A stretch of 28,454 nt of DNA from Pigoraptor chileana (lineage: Eukaryota; Opisthokonta; Filasterea): positions 1 to 28,454 of the forward strand of contig CALSCR010000776.1 in NCBI GenBank assembly GCA_943704495.1. Reading direction: 5' to 3'. Of the stretch, positions 1 to 8,371 are shown piece by piece. The notes below the pieces were generated by a model that worked only from the letters and a program-made list of their open reading frames with translations, was not told where the DNA came from and did not search any database. A program made the position numbers and the translations under genes. How positions within the stretch are numbered: the first letter of the stretch is position 1; every line of letters begins with the position of its first letter.

Positions 1-19
1 GGGGTGGGTGGGAAGGGAG
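1..19 (+). other. G-quadruplex-like motif
   Basis: Four runs of three or more G (GGGG, GGG, GGG, GGG) are separated by loops of one, one and two bases, which fits the canonical G-quadruplex pattern with very short loops. It is cut by the window start, so it may be longer. Confidence 0.5.
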
Positions 20-130
20 GTTCTCTTCCTCCTTCTCCCTTCTATTTATTATTTATTCGTTGCTTTCTTCCAACGTCTGCAAGCTTAGCCTCCCCCTCTA
101 TATTTGCATCAGTCAAGGTCCGGCCGTGAG

Positions 131-136
131 CACGTG
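131..136. promoter_or_regulatory. CACGTG E-box
   Basis: A perfect CACGTG palindrome lies about 1.7 kb upstream of the first start codon. About seven such hexamers are expected by chance in a window this size, so on its own this is weak evidence. Confidence 0.25.
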
Positions 137-1861
137 AAGCTCCGCGCGCCTTTGTATGCCGTGGCGCGGGCGACGGGCATCATTCAAAAATCTCCCGAAA
201 AACGAGACCCCCGCTCTCTCCTGATAAGACCCGACGGCGCGTTTGGAACCCTTTTTTCCTTCTTCTCCGTTCAATACTTTCTTTTCAAACTGAAGCCGAC
301 GTCGACAATCTCAATACTCTTTTTTCGCGGGCTTTTTTGCCCTTCCAAACTATGAACGACGACAAAAGATAGTTGTGCGTGCAGACCTAAGTTTTATTGG
401 AGGCGCCCTGCAACGGGTCGTCCCGCACCTCTCTCCGCCAAATACGATTCGCCAGTCACACTTGCCACGCTTTCGCTTCTTTACGGAGGAGACTCCCTTA
501 TCCATGCGGTACTCTTTCTTCCGCCGCGTGTAACCACGCCCGACACACACCGATTTACAAAGTTTCCCGCCCACGGCTGATCACGCTGATTTATTCCAAA
601 TCGTTGACTAGAATAGTTCGGGATGCGACATACTTTGCATACTTCGAATGCCATTCGACCATTTTTGCACGCCCGAGCAATAGTTCGTTTTTTCTGCGCG
701 TGCGACGTGCGAAAAAAGCCAACGACATACACCCAATCTTTCGCTGGTAAGCATTGCTTTTTATTGCATTTTTCCCCTTCGTTTTGCTATTCCTTTTCTT
801 TCAACTTTAAAAGCTTTTGTTGCAAAGATAGATTGCGCACGGAGGATTTTGATTGACGCCCGTCCCGTCCCGATTTGGCAGGCTGGGCGAACATCACACG
901 TCTGCAGCACATTTGTCAACGCGCGCGCACTTTCAGGCGCCCCGAAAATAGGCCTCGTGGCACATGCAGCTTGTGAGCTCCGAAGGATCTCCCTTAAACT
1001 TGATAAATTTCCAGCATCGGGTGAGTGCGCGTGCACAGTATAATTGATCTGCTTTTGAATCGGGGCAACTGGATGGTTATTGGGTGGGGGGAGCGACGCC
1101 GACTCATTGGGCTGTTGATGTCAACCCGCTCGTTTGTCGGACCGCAAAACTCGGCGGTGACTGAAGGAATTTGCACGGAAACCCGGTCGCCACGACTGGC
1201 GGCAATATAGATGACGCCACACTCGCCTCACACTCGCGCTATCACTCTATCACACTGCACCCTCACACTGTCCATACTGTCATACGACATAGTTTGGGTG
1301 GCGTCACGATTCTGCATGCGTCCGTTTTGAAGGCCAGGCAGATGACAACCGAGGGGTGGTGACAGCATCTGTTACCGGCGCACGGCAGTATTGTGCGCCT
1401 TATTCCGTCTCTCGCACGCAGTTGCACCAATATCCTACATGGCAATGTCGCATTAACCTATCTCTAACCACATTTCTGCGTCTTATTTGTACCCTCACTC
1501 TCTCGTCTGTGTGCCTTGCTCTTCCCATCCCAACACCCCAATCCCGATTCGACACTTCGTCCTCAACTGCGCCGTATTTATGCACTCGCGGTTGCGCCAT
1601 CGCCCTCACGCACCTTGACATTACATTCTGGTTCTACTGATGGGAAACGCACGCGCGCGACGACCGCAAACGTCAATAACAAAATGGGGACAACGCTCTC
1701 TGTCTCTGAGCAGGTGTATTGCGCAGGTTGGAATGACGCTGTAAGCCTGCGGTCGCGTGTGTTTAGTTGCCAGGGACGCTGCGGGCCGTCGGGTCCAAGT
1801 CCATTCTTTTGTGAGAGACAAGGGCGCAAAGTCACACTAGCGGCCATCTCTTTTCCTCATC

Positions 1862-4298
1862 ATGCCGGAAACGACAGACACCGATACCGACGCCCCTCGG
1901 GCCCCGTCACCAACTCGGGGCACTTGTGAGTTTATAATTCTTCATCTGATGCGTTTCATGTCTCTCCTTATTCACTGTTATAATTTATTTGCGAATTGTT
2001 GCTTTCTTTATGATGTAAGTCGAAAATTCTTTTTTTGTTTTGGTGCATGGATGCCCACATGGGACAGGCTATCCTCAAAACACAAATGTGCGAACACGAC
2101 GACGCAAAACTAATTACGCACACTCAATTGACTTTATGCTCGTTGTTATGTTCGCGGACATCGCAGCCACGAAAGTAAGGGCACTCGTCTCCCCGGAAGA
2201 CAGTACCCAAGCAGCTGCACTCGAGGCCGACACAACCACCCCTGCCCTTCTTGCGACCGTCGAGTCGCCCATTGCATCGCTTGGTCCCAAGCCGAGTGAT
2301 CCGCTAGTGGTAGTGGTCCTCCCCAAAGAGCAGGGTGCGGGCGAAACGCCACTTGCTGAGAGTGCACAAGACTCTCACCCGCCCTCCGCCGTCGCAGAGG
2401 CATTGACCGACACGCGACATTCTCCGATTGTGGAAACGGCAGCGCCCACAGCAGGGCCAATCACGGCGCCTCCCCCGTCGGACGCACACAGGGGCCCGCC
2501 AGCGACGCAGGTGTCGGACAGTTCTTCTGCATCATCTGCTGGCCCGCCGCCCTCACGCAGCAAGCAGCCACATGGTGCGTCCCACTACCGCGACGCTGAC
2601 GATCAGTCCCGGCATCAACTTCAGTACGGGCCGCAGCATCACGGGCACATGGTGAAGGACATGCACCGCCCTCCCATGCACATGCAACAGCAATCGTACG
2701 GCGTTCCCCCGGGCATGCCGCATCCCATCGTTGGCCATCCGTATCACCGTAATCCTTACGCGCCTTCAGTGGGCGGTCCAGTTATTGGAGGCCAGGTCGC
2801 ATACGGGATGCCCTCGCACCCCCATCTGCACGGACCACAGGTACCGAACGCAGCCGGGGGAATGATACCTACGCACGGCGCTTCGTATCCCGCATATGAG
2901 AACAAGCCGAGCGCGCCGGCGTGCGTCAACTGTCAGCGCAGCCACCTTGCGTGCGACCGGAAGGTGCCGTGCGGACGTTGCGTCGCAAAGAACAAGGAGT
3001 CGACGTGCGCGCCGGCCGTGTACAAGAAGCGCGGGTGGCAGCTGGGACGCCGGCGGACGTCGCTGCTGCGCGAGAGGATGCAGCCGCACTTTGGAGGAAT
3101 GTTCTACGGTGGCGTGCCATTTGGGATGGAGCCCATGATGGGCGGTCCGATGCAGATGCATCCAGGCCACCACATGGGAGGGCCGTACGCCCCCGGAGGC
3201 TTTGCCGACCCAATGATGTTGCCGCCCCCGCCGGATCTCGGTTATGGACAGTATCCCGATTCGAATGCTGTGCATGCCCTGTCGCTCGACGGAGACTTCT
3301 TGCACGCGTCGCCCGTGTTTTGCAACATGCTGGGGTACTCGGAGGCCGAGCTCGTTGGGTCAAATGTTGCCGAAATTCTTCATCCTTCGGACGTTCCTAT
3401 GGTCATGAATGAGCTGCATGCTGCCCCCATGGACGAGGGAGGGCGAAGATTCCGATGCCGTCTCCGCCCTAACCACACGGACGCGTTTCTCCCTGTCGAA
3501 ATATCCGGACGAGCTTACATGGGAGATCCGTCGAACGACGGCACGTACTTTGTTGGGACGGCGCGACCTGTGGACCAGTACGCCATGGAACCGTACGCCA
3601 GCGGCCAGATGCACCGCCCGCCCATGCATGGCGGCTTGCCTCCGCCCGGAATGCACGGGCGCCACGCGGTACCCGGGATTCCCGGGATTCCCGGGAGTCA
3701 GCCGGGGAGTCCGCGGTTCAATGCAAAGTGCGGTCCCGATGGCACGTGCGTCGAATTGTCACCAAATGTGCGGTACGTCCTTGGATTCGGGCAGACGGAG
3801 GCCATGGGGCTTTGGGGCTGCCAGATGGTCCATGGCGATGATCTGTGGAGGGTTGCCACATTCCACGACCAGATGGTTGCCGCCGGCCACGGCGCAAGCG
3901 GCGCAATGTCGTGCCGCATGCGCACAAAGGCAGGTGACTTTGTTGAGATCGATTTTCAAAGCCAGACTGTTGGAGAAGGACCTGGGTTGTTTGTTTCTTA
4001 TGATGTTGGACTTCGGGATGTCTCGAGGCCCCCTGTCCACGCCCCGCCGCAGTCTGCGCAGTACGGTGTGCGCGGCGTGCAGGCGGATGCGGGCCAGGAG
4101 ATGGGGCTTGCAGTGCGGCGCACAATGAAGGCGCGCAATGGTGGCGACAACAATCAGGGATCGCCCGCATACGGGGGTGTGCCTGGGGGTCAGGGCCCGC
4201 AGCCACGCGGCTACCCGGGCACACAGCCTGGCGATGCGTTGAGTTACGGCAGGAGCATGGGGCTGCCACCACAGCCACAACAACAGCAACGCCAGTAG
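1862..4298 (+). CDS. Zn2Cys6 transcription factor with two PAS domains
   Basis: Predicted nuclear DNA-binding regulator. Exon 1 is 1862-1925 and ends at a GTGAGT donor in phase 1. Two in-phase acceptors follow, giving an exon 2 from 2167 (preferred, 731 aa) or from 2068 (764 aa); the segment between them reads like a pyrimidine-rich intron tail. The zinc cluster at about residues 274-302 has spacing CX2CX6CX5CX2CX8C, followed by a basic stretch (KKRGWQLGRRR). A PAS domain follows at about 388-490 (start SLDGDFLHASPVF, with the typical MLGYSEAELVG) and a second PAS-like domain at about 538-640. The flanks are rich in Pro, Gly, His, Met and Gln, with a short GIPGIPG run before PAS2 and a Gln-rich C-terminus. 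Cluster plus PAS resembles the fungal ERT1/RDS2/AcuK regulators of gluconeogenesis; orthology is inferred, and the double PAS is not typical of that family. Confidence 0.85.
1926..2166 (+). other. Intron 1 of the Zn2Cys6-PAS gene (preferred model)
   Basis: The donor is GTGAGT after a phase-1 exon end. The preferred acceptor is the CAG ending at 2166, preceded by a T-rich tract and a CTCAATTGAC branch-point-like element. The competing acceptor ends at 2067 and keeps the same frame, so use of both would give two N-terminal isoforms differing by 33 residues. Confidence 0.55.
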
Positions 4299-4680
4299 AG
4301 CCGATGATGGGTGTTGTGTAATGTGTGCGCATTACTGCTTTTCGCGTCTGCTACCGTCCTTGATGCCCACTAGGGCGTGAAGTTTCGTTTCGCGTCGTCG
4401 TTGTCGCCGCCGGCGTTGTTTTTTGTTGCTGTTGCGGTTGTGTCTTTTCGGTCGCGTTTGACTTGTGTGCACTGATACTGACTGAAGGGCGGCGCGGTCT
4501 CCAACTTGATGCCGCCCGTCTGTGGATGTTTACTGTCTGTGTTTTGTGTCTGTTTTGCCTCTGGTTTTTTGTGCGTGGCCTGGCAGTCTGTGCTTTTCTC
4601 ATTCTGTGACGTTGTGCGCATGTATCCGTTCCGGTCTTGCTCGCGGCCATTTGCTGTGTTTTGTCTGCGTTTCGCTCGTT

Positions 4681-4723
4681 TCTTGTCGTCTCTTGTCGTC
4701 TCTTGTCATTCTCTTGTCATTCT
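4681..4723 (+). repeat. Short tandem array, about four copies
   Basis: Two exact copies of TCTTGTCGTC are followed by diverged copies reading TCTTGTCATTC. It lies about 380 bases past the stop of the upstream gene, probably in or near its 3' UTR. Confidence 0.6.
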
Positions 4724-4816
4724 TTTTCTTATCGCTGTGAGTTATTTTGCGTTTGTGGTTTGTTTCCCAAAACGATAACACAGTTGTAAAATGGAGGTCC
4801 ATTTTTGGCGAGTCGG

Positions 4817-4822
4817 CACGTG
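4817..4822. promoter_or_regulatory. CACGTG E-box upstream of the Myc-like gene
   Basis: A single CACGTG lies about 1.2 kb upstream of the Myc-like start codon. It could be an autoregulatory site, but one copy is no more than chance expectation. Confidence 0.25.
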
Positions 4823-5072
4823 ACAGCCAGAGTAGCAAATTATACGCGAGATCTCGAATATATTCCACATGCCTGGGATTGTATGGAGTTTCACCATAGT
4901 GACGTGCCCAGCTGATCCAATACTCACTCCATACAAACCGAGGGACCAATCAGCAGCGAGCGACTGGTTTTTTCCCTCTCAAACGATCTGCAAAATAACG
5001 GCCATTTTGATACATTCTTCATAGTGGAACGGGTGCGCCAAATAAAGGCCGGTCACTTTAGTGGTGTCGTTG

Positions 5073-5113
<41 letters not shown>
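5073..5113 (+). repeat. (GT)n microsatellite
   Basis: About twenty uninterrupted GT dinucleotides in the intergenic region upstream of the Myc-like gene. Confidence 0.9.
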
Positions 5114-5114
<1 letters not shown>

Positions 5115-5962
5115 TTGCACATACTACTGCTCGCTGTGGACCTGTGCGTAATCACCACCATTCTCACGTTCGATTGGCGCGGCACGTCGCCATCGTGCGT
5201 TTTGCCAACCTTGCACAGTGGCTGTCACGCTGGGTTGTGGCCGTTACCAGACGTCCGTGCAGATTCATCCTCCTCATTCTGCTCGCTCGAGTTGCGTGAC
5301 GTATGCTCGCTTGCCGCATCTACAACGAGATGAGAGGTTGCCCAGTCAATCATCCTCTTTTTCGCGTTCGCGGGTGCACCACCGGTAAGTCTTGCCCACT
5401 GCACTCCCTGATGTGCCTGTGCATGTGTCAGTCACTTGTGTGCACAGGCGAGTGGGGGTGTTATAGCTATTATGAGAGAAAGACACGGCTTCGGCTATGT
5501 TGGCCACCTTATCGTCACAAAGATGGGATCATCGAACGGCCGTGTTATTTTCGAAGGTGTCAAGCGGTTTATGGGCTCATGACTATGCCGATAGATCAAA
5601 TTTGTGCTGTTTTGGGTTGGGATGGTCTGTTTTAATTGTGTTGGACGTGTTTCTTATCCCTTTTTTGTTTTTGTTTTTTTGCATCATCGTTTCCATTTGT
5701 CGAGCAGAAAGTTCGAGTCGACCCGGTCCTCGCTTTCAACACCCAGCAGTCATACTTGCATCGCATACAATTCTGTTGAATTTCATCGGCGCAAATATTA
5801 CTGAGAACGTGCTGTACAGACATATTGTTGTTATTGTGGCGTGTTTTTTTAAATATTTGCCTAGCTTTCTGCGTGCTTATTTTGCTGTCGATTTCTTTAC
5901 ACGAGCGTACCATTGCGGCGTCGCAGCATCTCACTACATTTGTTCGTATCCTTTTTTATATA

Positions 5963-5981
5963 CGTGTGTGTGTGTGTGTGT
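5963..5981 (+). repeat. Short (GT)n microsatellite
   Basis: About nine GT repeats roughly 60 bases upstream of the Myc-like start codon, in the probable 5' UTR or a 5' UTR intron. Confidence 0.8.
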
Positions 5982-6041
5982 TTGTAATAATCCACGCACC
6001 ACTGGAAGTGTTATCGAGCTGTTCCATGTTCATCTACAAGC

Positions 6042-7853
6042 ATGGTCATCTCAACGCTTTCCTCGGGGTCTGTATTGGCCCTGGGCGTCGATTTTCTGGA
6101 CCGCCACGACTCCATGCTCGTGGACGCAGATATTGATACCGAATTTTTCAATGCTGTTGAGTATTCGCTCGACGACCTGACCGACTCGTCGGCCTCATCA
6201 CCAATGGATGTGTCTGGCGATCAGGCGTCGTGGGCATCGGCCGTCGTGGCGGACGTTGCCGTGAAACCGGCGACGTGGGTATCACCGGACTTTAACATTC
6301 CAACACCACCGTCGATGAGCGCATCTGCGGCTGCGTCGCCCGGGCGGGAAGAAAGGGAGTCTGAGCGTCTATCTGGCGATCTTGAGTCTTGGACAACGGA
6401 TCTGCTTCTCAACCGCACCAATGTTGCCGACGAGTGTGACACTGAGATTATTGAGGCCTTTCCGGAGGCGAACATGTGGGAGTCTGTGGGCAACTACGCC
6501 TTTTCATTCTTTCCCACTGCCCCGCCGTCGCCCGTGCTGATTGCCCCGATCAGCCTTGACGATGCGGATGATCTTGCTCGCGAAACTATGCACCCCACCG
6601 AATGCTTCAAGCTTTCCTCTGCTGCAGCCGATGAGAAGCCGAGGGTGTTGTCACAGACAGCCAAGGCTGCACCGACCCCCGCCGCCACCGCCGCCACCGC
6701 CGCCGCCGCCGTGCAAGCGCATCCGGGTGCGAAAGGTGGCGTCTCGTCCACTGCAGTGCCGACTGCGCCGACCGCGCACACTCCGCTCGCACATCAGCCG
6801 CAGCCGCCGTCGGTGTCGCAGCGCATGGTGCAGCAGCAGCAGCACGTGACGCAGCGGCCGCACCAGCCCCGCCCCCACCAGCTATCGGCGGCTGTGGCTG
6901 CGGCTGCAGCACACGCCAAGCAGGGCGGTGCGATGAAGCTTCCGACGCGGCCGCCCGTGCCGTCGCCCAAGGCACACACGCCCCGTCCCCCCGTCCCCCC
7001 CGCGCACTTGTCGCACCACCAGCGCGTTCAGGCTACCATCGACAGCAGCTCTATTGTCACGCGCAAGATGGATGCCGACTCCGAAGACGAGGAGATTGAT
7101 GTTGTGGGGCTCGCTGATTCTGCGCCGGCCCCTCCCGCGGGGTCTGTTGCACCCGGATCTACTCTGACGTCGATGCGGCCGTCGGCTGCTTCTCTTGACG
7201 ACACGAACAAGCGAAAGGCCGAGGGGCCGGGGTCTGCGCTCCCGGCAGCCAAGCGTCCGCGAGTGATGCCTGGCGGGTCTTCACTGCCCATTCCAGGCAT
7301 CGCGATGCCGAGTGCACTGGCCCGTCCGCTGGGCATGCCCTTGTCGCATGCCGCGATGGGTTCTGTGGGCAGTGGCGGCGCAAAGGGCGTCGCTGCCGTC
7401 GCCGTCGGCTCTGCGAGTGCGGCAAGTGTGGTGAATGCGAATCCCGTGCGCGGTGGCCGCCAGCCCTCTGCGGCGACGCTGGCGGCTGTGGCGGCGGCGG
7501 GGGGATCGTGTGCCGCGGCACTGGCGGCGGTAGCGGCGGGTGGAAGCGGGCCCATGGACACCAAGACGAAGCGCAAATTTCACAATGTGCTCGAGCGTAA
7601 GCGCCGGGACGACCTCAACAGGAGCTTCCAGACGCTGCAGAAGAAAATCCCCGACATTAAAGATAGCGCACAGGTTGCAAAGGTTCTTATTCTCCACAAG
7701 GCGGTCGAGTACATTGGGCAGTTGAAGCGCGCCGAGTCTGAAATTGACGCTGCGCGCAAGGCGGCGTCGCTCGAGAAGGACCGTCTGGAGGCACGGATGA
7801 GCAAGCTGCGGGCGCTCAAGGCACAGCAGTCGATGTCCGTTTCAGTCGCCTAG
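6042..7853 (+). CDS. Myc-type bHLH-leucine zipper transcription factor
   Basis: Single-exon frame of 603 aa, close in order and layout to animal c-Myc though longer (c-Myc is about 440 aa). From the N-terminus: an acidic region; a Myc-box-I-like segment at about 145-164 (Trp, then FSFFPTAPPSP, compare ELLPTPPLSP); Ala/Pro/Gln-rich spacer; an acidic block at 347-355 (SEDEEIDVV, compare EEEIDVV in c-Myc); a basic AAKRPRV nuclear signal at 402-408 (compare AAKRVKLD); Ala/Gly-rich spacer; basic helix-loop-helix at about 508-560 (FHNVLERKRRDDLNRSF); then a zipper to about 595. The basic region has the His, Glu and Arg positions of class B factors that bind CACGTG, normally as a Myc-Max heterodimer. 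A start at 6042 is chosen as the first in-frame ATG after a stretch that looks untranslated. Max is not in this window. Confidence 0.85.
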   Translation: MVISTLSSGSVLALGVDFLDRHDSMLVDADIDTEFFNAVEYSLDDLTDSSASSPMDVSGDQASWASAVVADVAVKPATWVSPDFNIPTPPSMSASAAASPGREERESERLSGDLESWTTDLLLNRTNVADECDTEIIEAFPEANMWESVGNYAFSFFPTAPPSPVLIAPISLDDADDLARETMHPTECFKLSSAAADEKPRVLSQTAKAAPTPAATAATAAAAVQAHPGAKGGVSSTAVPTAPTAHTPLAHQPQPPSVSQRMVQQQQHVTQRPHQPRPHQLSAAVAAAAAHAKQGGAMKLPTRPPVPSPKAHTPRPPVPPAHLSHHQRVQATIDSSSIVTRKMDADSEDEEIDVVGLADSAPAPPAGSVAPGSTLTSMRPSAASLDDTNKRKAEGPGSALPAAKRPRVMPGGSSLPIPGIAMPSALARPLGMPLSHAAMGSVGSGGAKGVAAVAVGSASAASVVNANPVRGGRQPSAATLAAVAAAGGSCAAALAAVAAGGSGPMDTKTKRKFHNVLERKRRDDLNRSFQTLQKKIPDIKDSAQVAKVLILHKAVEYIGQLKRAESEIDAARKAASLEKDRLEARMSKLRALKAQQSMSVSVA

Positions 7854-8371
7854 ATGCAGCTGCTTTGATCGTATGCCTCTCTGCTTTTGTTTGGATGCCT
7901 GCATCCTTTTGTCTCGCGGTGTGCGCATGCTTGTGCATTACATCCTGGCAATGCGCTGTCATTTCAGATTGTTTGGGTGTGTTACTTTAAGTTGCGTGTG
8001 CGTGCTAAAATATCGTCTGGTGCGCACTTCTTTGTGATAGTATACGGTGGGAGTGGCTCAAGCCGCTCTTTGTTTTGTTCCTGCTGTCTCAAATGTATTA
8101 CATCTGAAAGTGTTTCGGAATGAATGTTTGAGATATGCGATGCCTGCTTCAGTGTTGTGCTGTTGTTAGGTTCATCAGACCATGCACAGCCCATATCTAC
8201 GGACACCACCGACACAACCGAGGTCAGTTTCCCGCCATACGCGGCAGCTTTCGCGCAATCGTGTCGTGACATTGCTTCGGCATGTGCAGTTGTATTTCGT
8301 ACGCATGTTTCGAAAAGGTCGATCCTGCCGACTGATGCAATTCCTGCAAAATTGAAAGAAAACGGTGCGAA
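7854..8371. other. Convergent intergenic region
   Basis: Lies between the stop of the Myc-like gene (plus) and the apparent stop of the O-fucosyltransferase-like gene (minus). It should hold both 3' UTRs. Minus-strand open frames between 7982 and 8378 were checked as possible terminal exons of the fucosyltransferase-like gene, but no conserved C-terminal motif was found. Confidence 0.5.

Larger units (their letters stand above)
1..1861. other. Upstream non-coding region of the Zn2Cys6-PAS gene
   Basis: No gene is recognised here. The short open frames have no family resemblance and no consistent splice structure. The stretch is pyrimidine-rich on the plus strand and probably holds the promoter and 5' UTR of the gene starting at 1862. 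Visible items are a G-quadruplex-like run at the very start (1-19), a CACGTG E-box at 131-136, and CT/CA-rich tracts around 1210-1270 and 1490-1560. An upstream non-coding exon or an uncaught small exon cannot be excluded. Confidence 0.5.
4299..6041. other. Non-coding region between the Zn2Cys6-PAS and Myc-like genes
   Basis: This should contain the 3' UTR of the upstream gene and the promoter and 5' UTR of the Myc-like gene. It holds a short tandem array (4681-4723), a CACGTG E-box (4817-4822), a (GT)n tract (5073-5113) and a second, shorter GT tract (5963-5981). A GTAAGT donor at 5385 and a pyrimidine-preceded CAG acceptor ending at 5707 could bound a 5' UTR intron of the Myc-like gene. No protein family was recognised in the open frames. 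Confidence 0.5.

Noticed and set aside
397-750. Plus-strand open frame of 117 codons in the upstream region
   Set aside because: No ATG-context, domain or splice support; composition is typical of random frames in this region.
3661-3705. Collagen-like repeat in the Zn2Cys6-PAS protein (PGIPGIPGSQPG)
   Set aside because: Only about three Gly-x-y units; a small tandem duplication in a Pro/Gly-rich linker rather than a collagen domain.
3718-4332. Long minus-strand open frame of about 200 codons opposite the Zn2Cys6-PAS gene
   Set aside because: It is antisense to a strongly supported coding exon in GC-rich sequence, where long shadow frames are expected; the product has no recognisable features.
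5497-6180. Plus-strand open frame of about 227 codons overlapping the start of the Myc-like gene
   Set aside because: Hydrophobic Phe/Leu/Cys-rich translation of T-rich, GT-microsatellite-bearing sequence; it overlaps the real gene in another frame and resembles nothing known.
7028-7576. Minus-strand open frame of about 180 codons, Ala/Pro-rich, opposite the Myc-like gene
   Set aside because: It mirrors the low-complexity Ala/Gly codons of the sense gene and shows no family motif.
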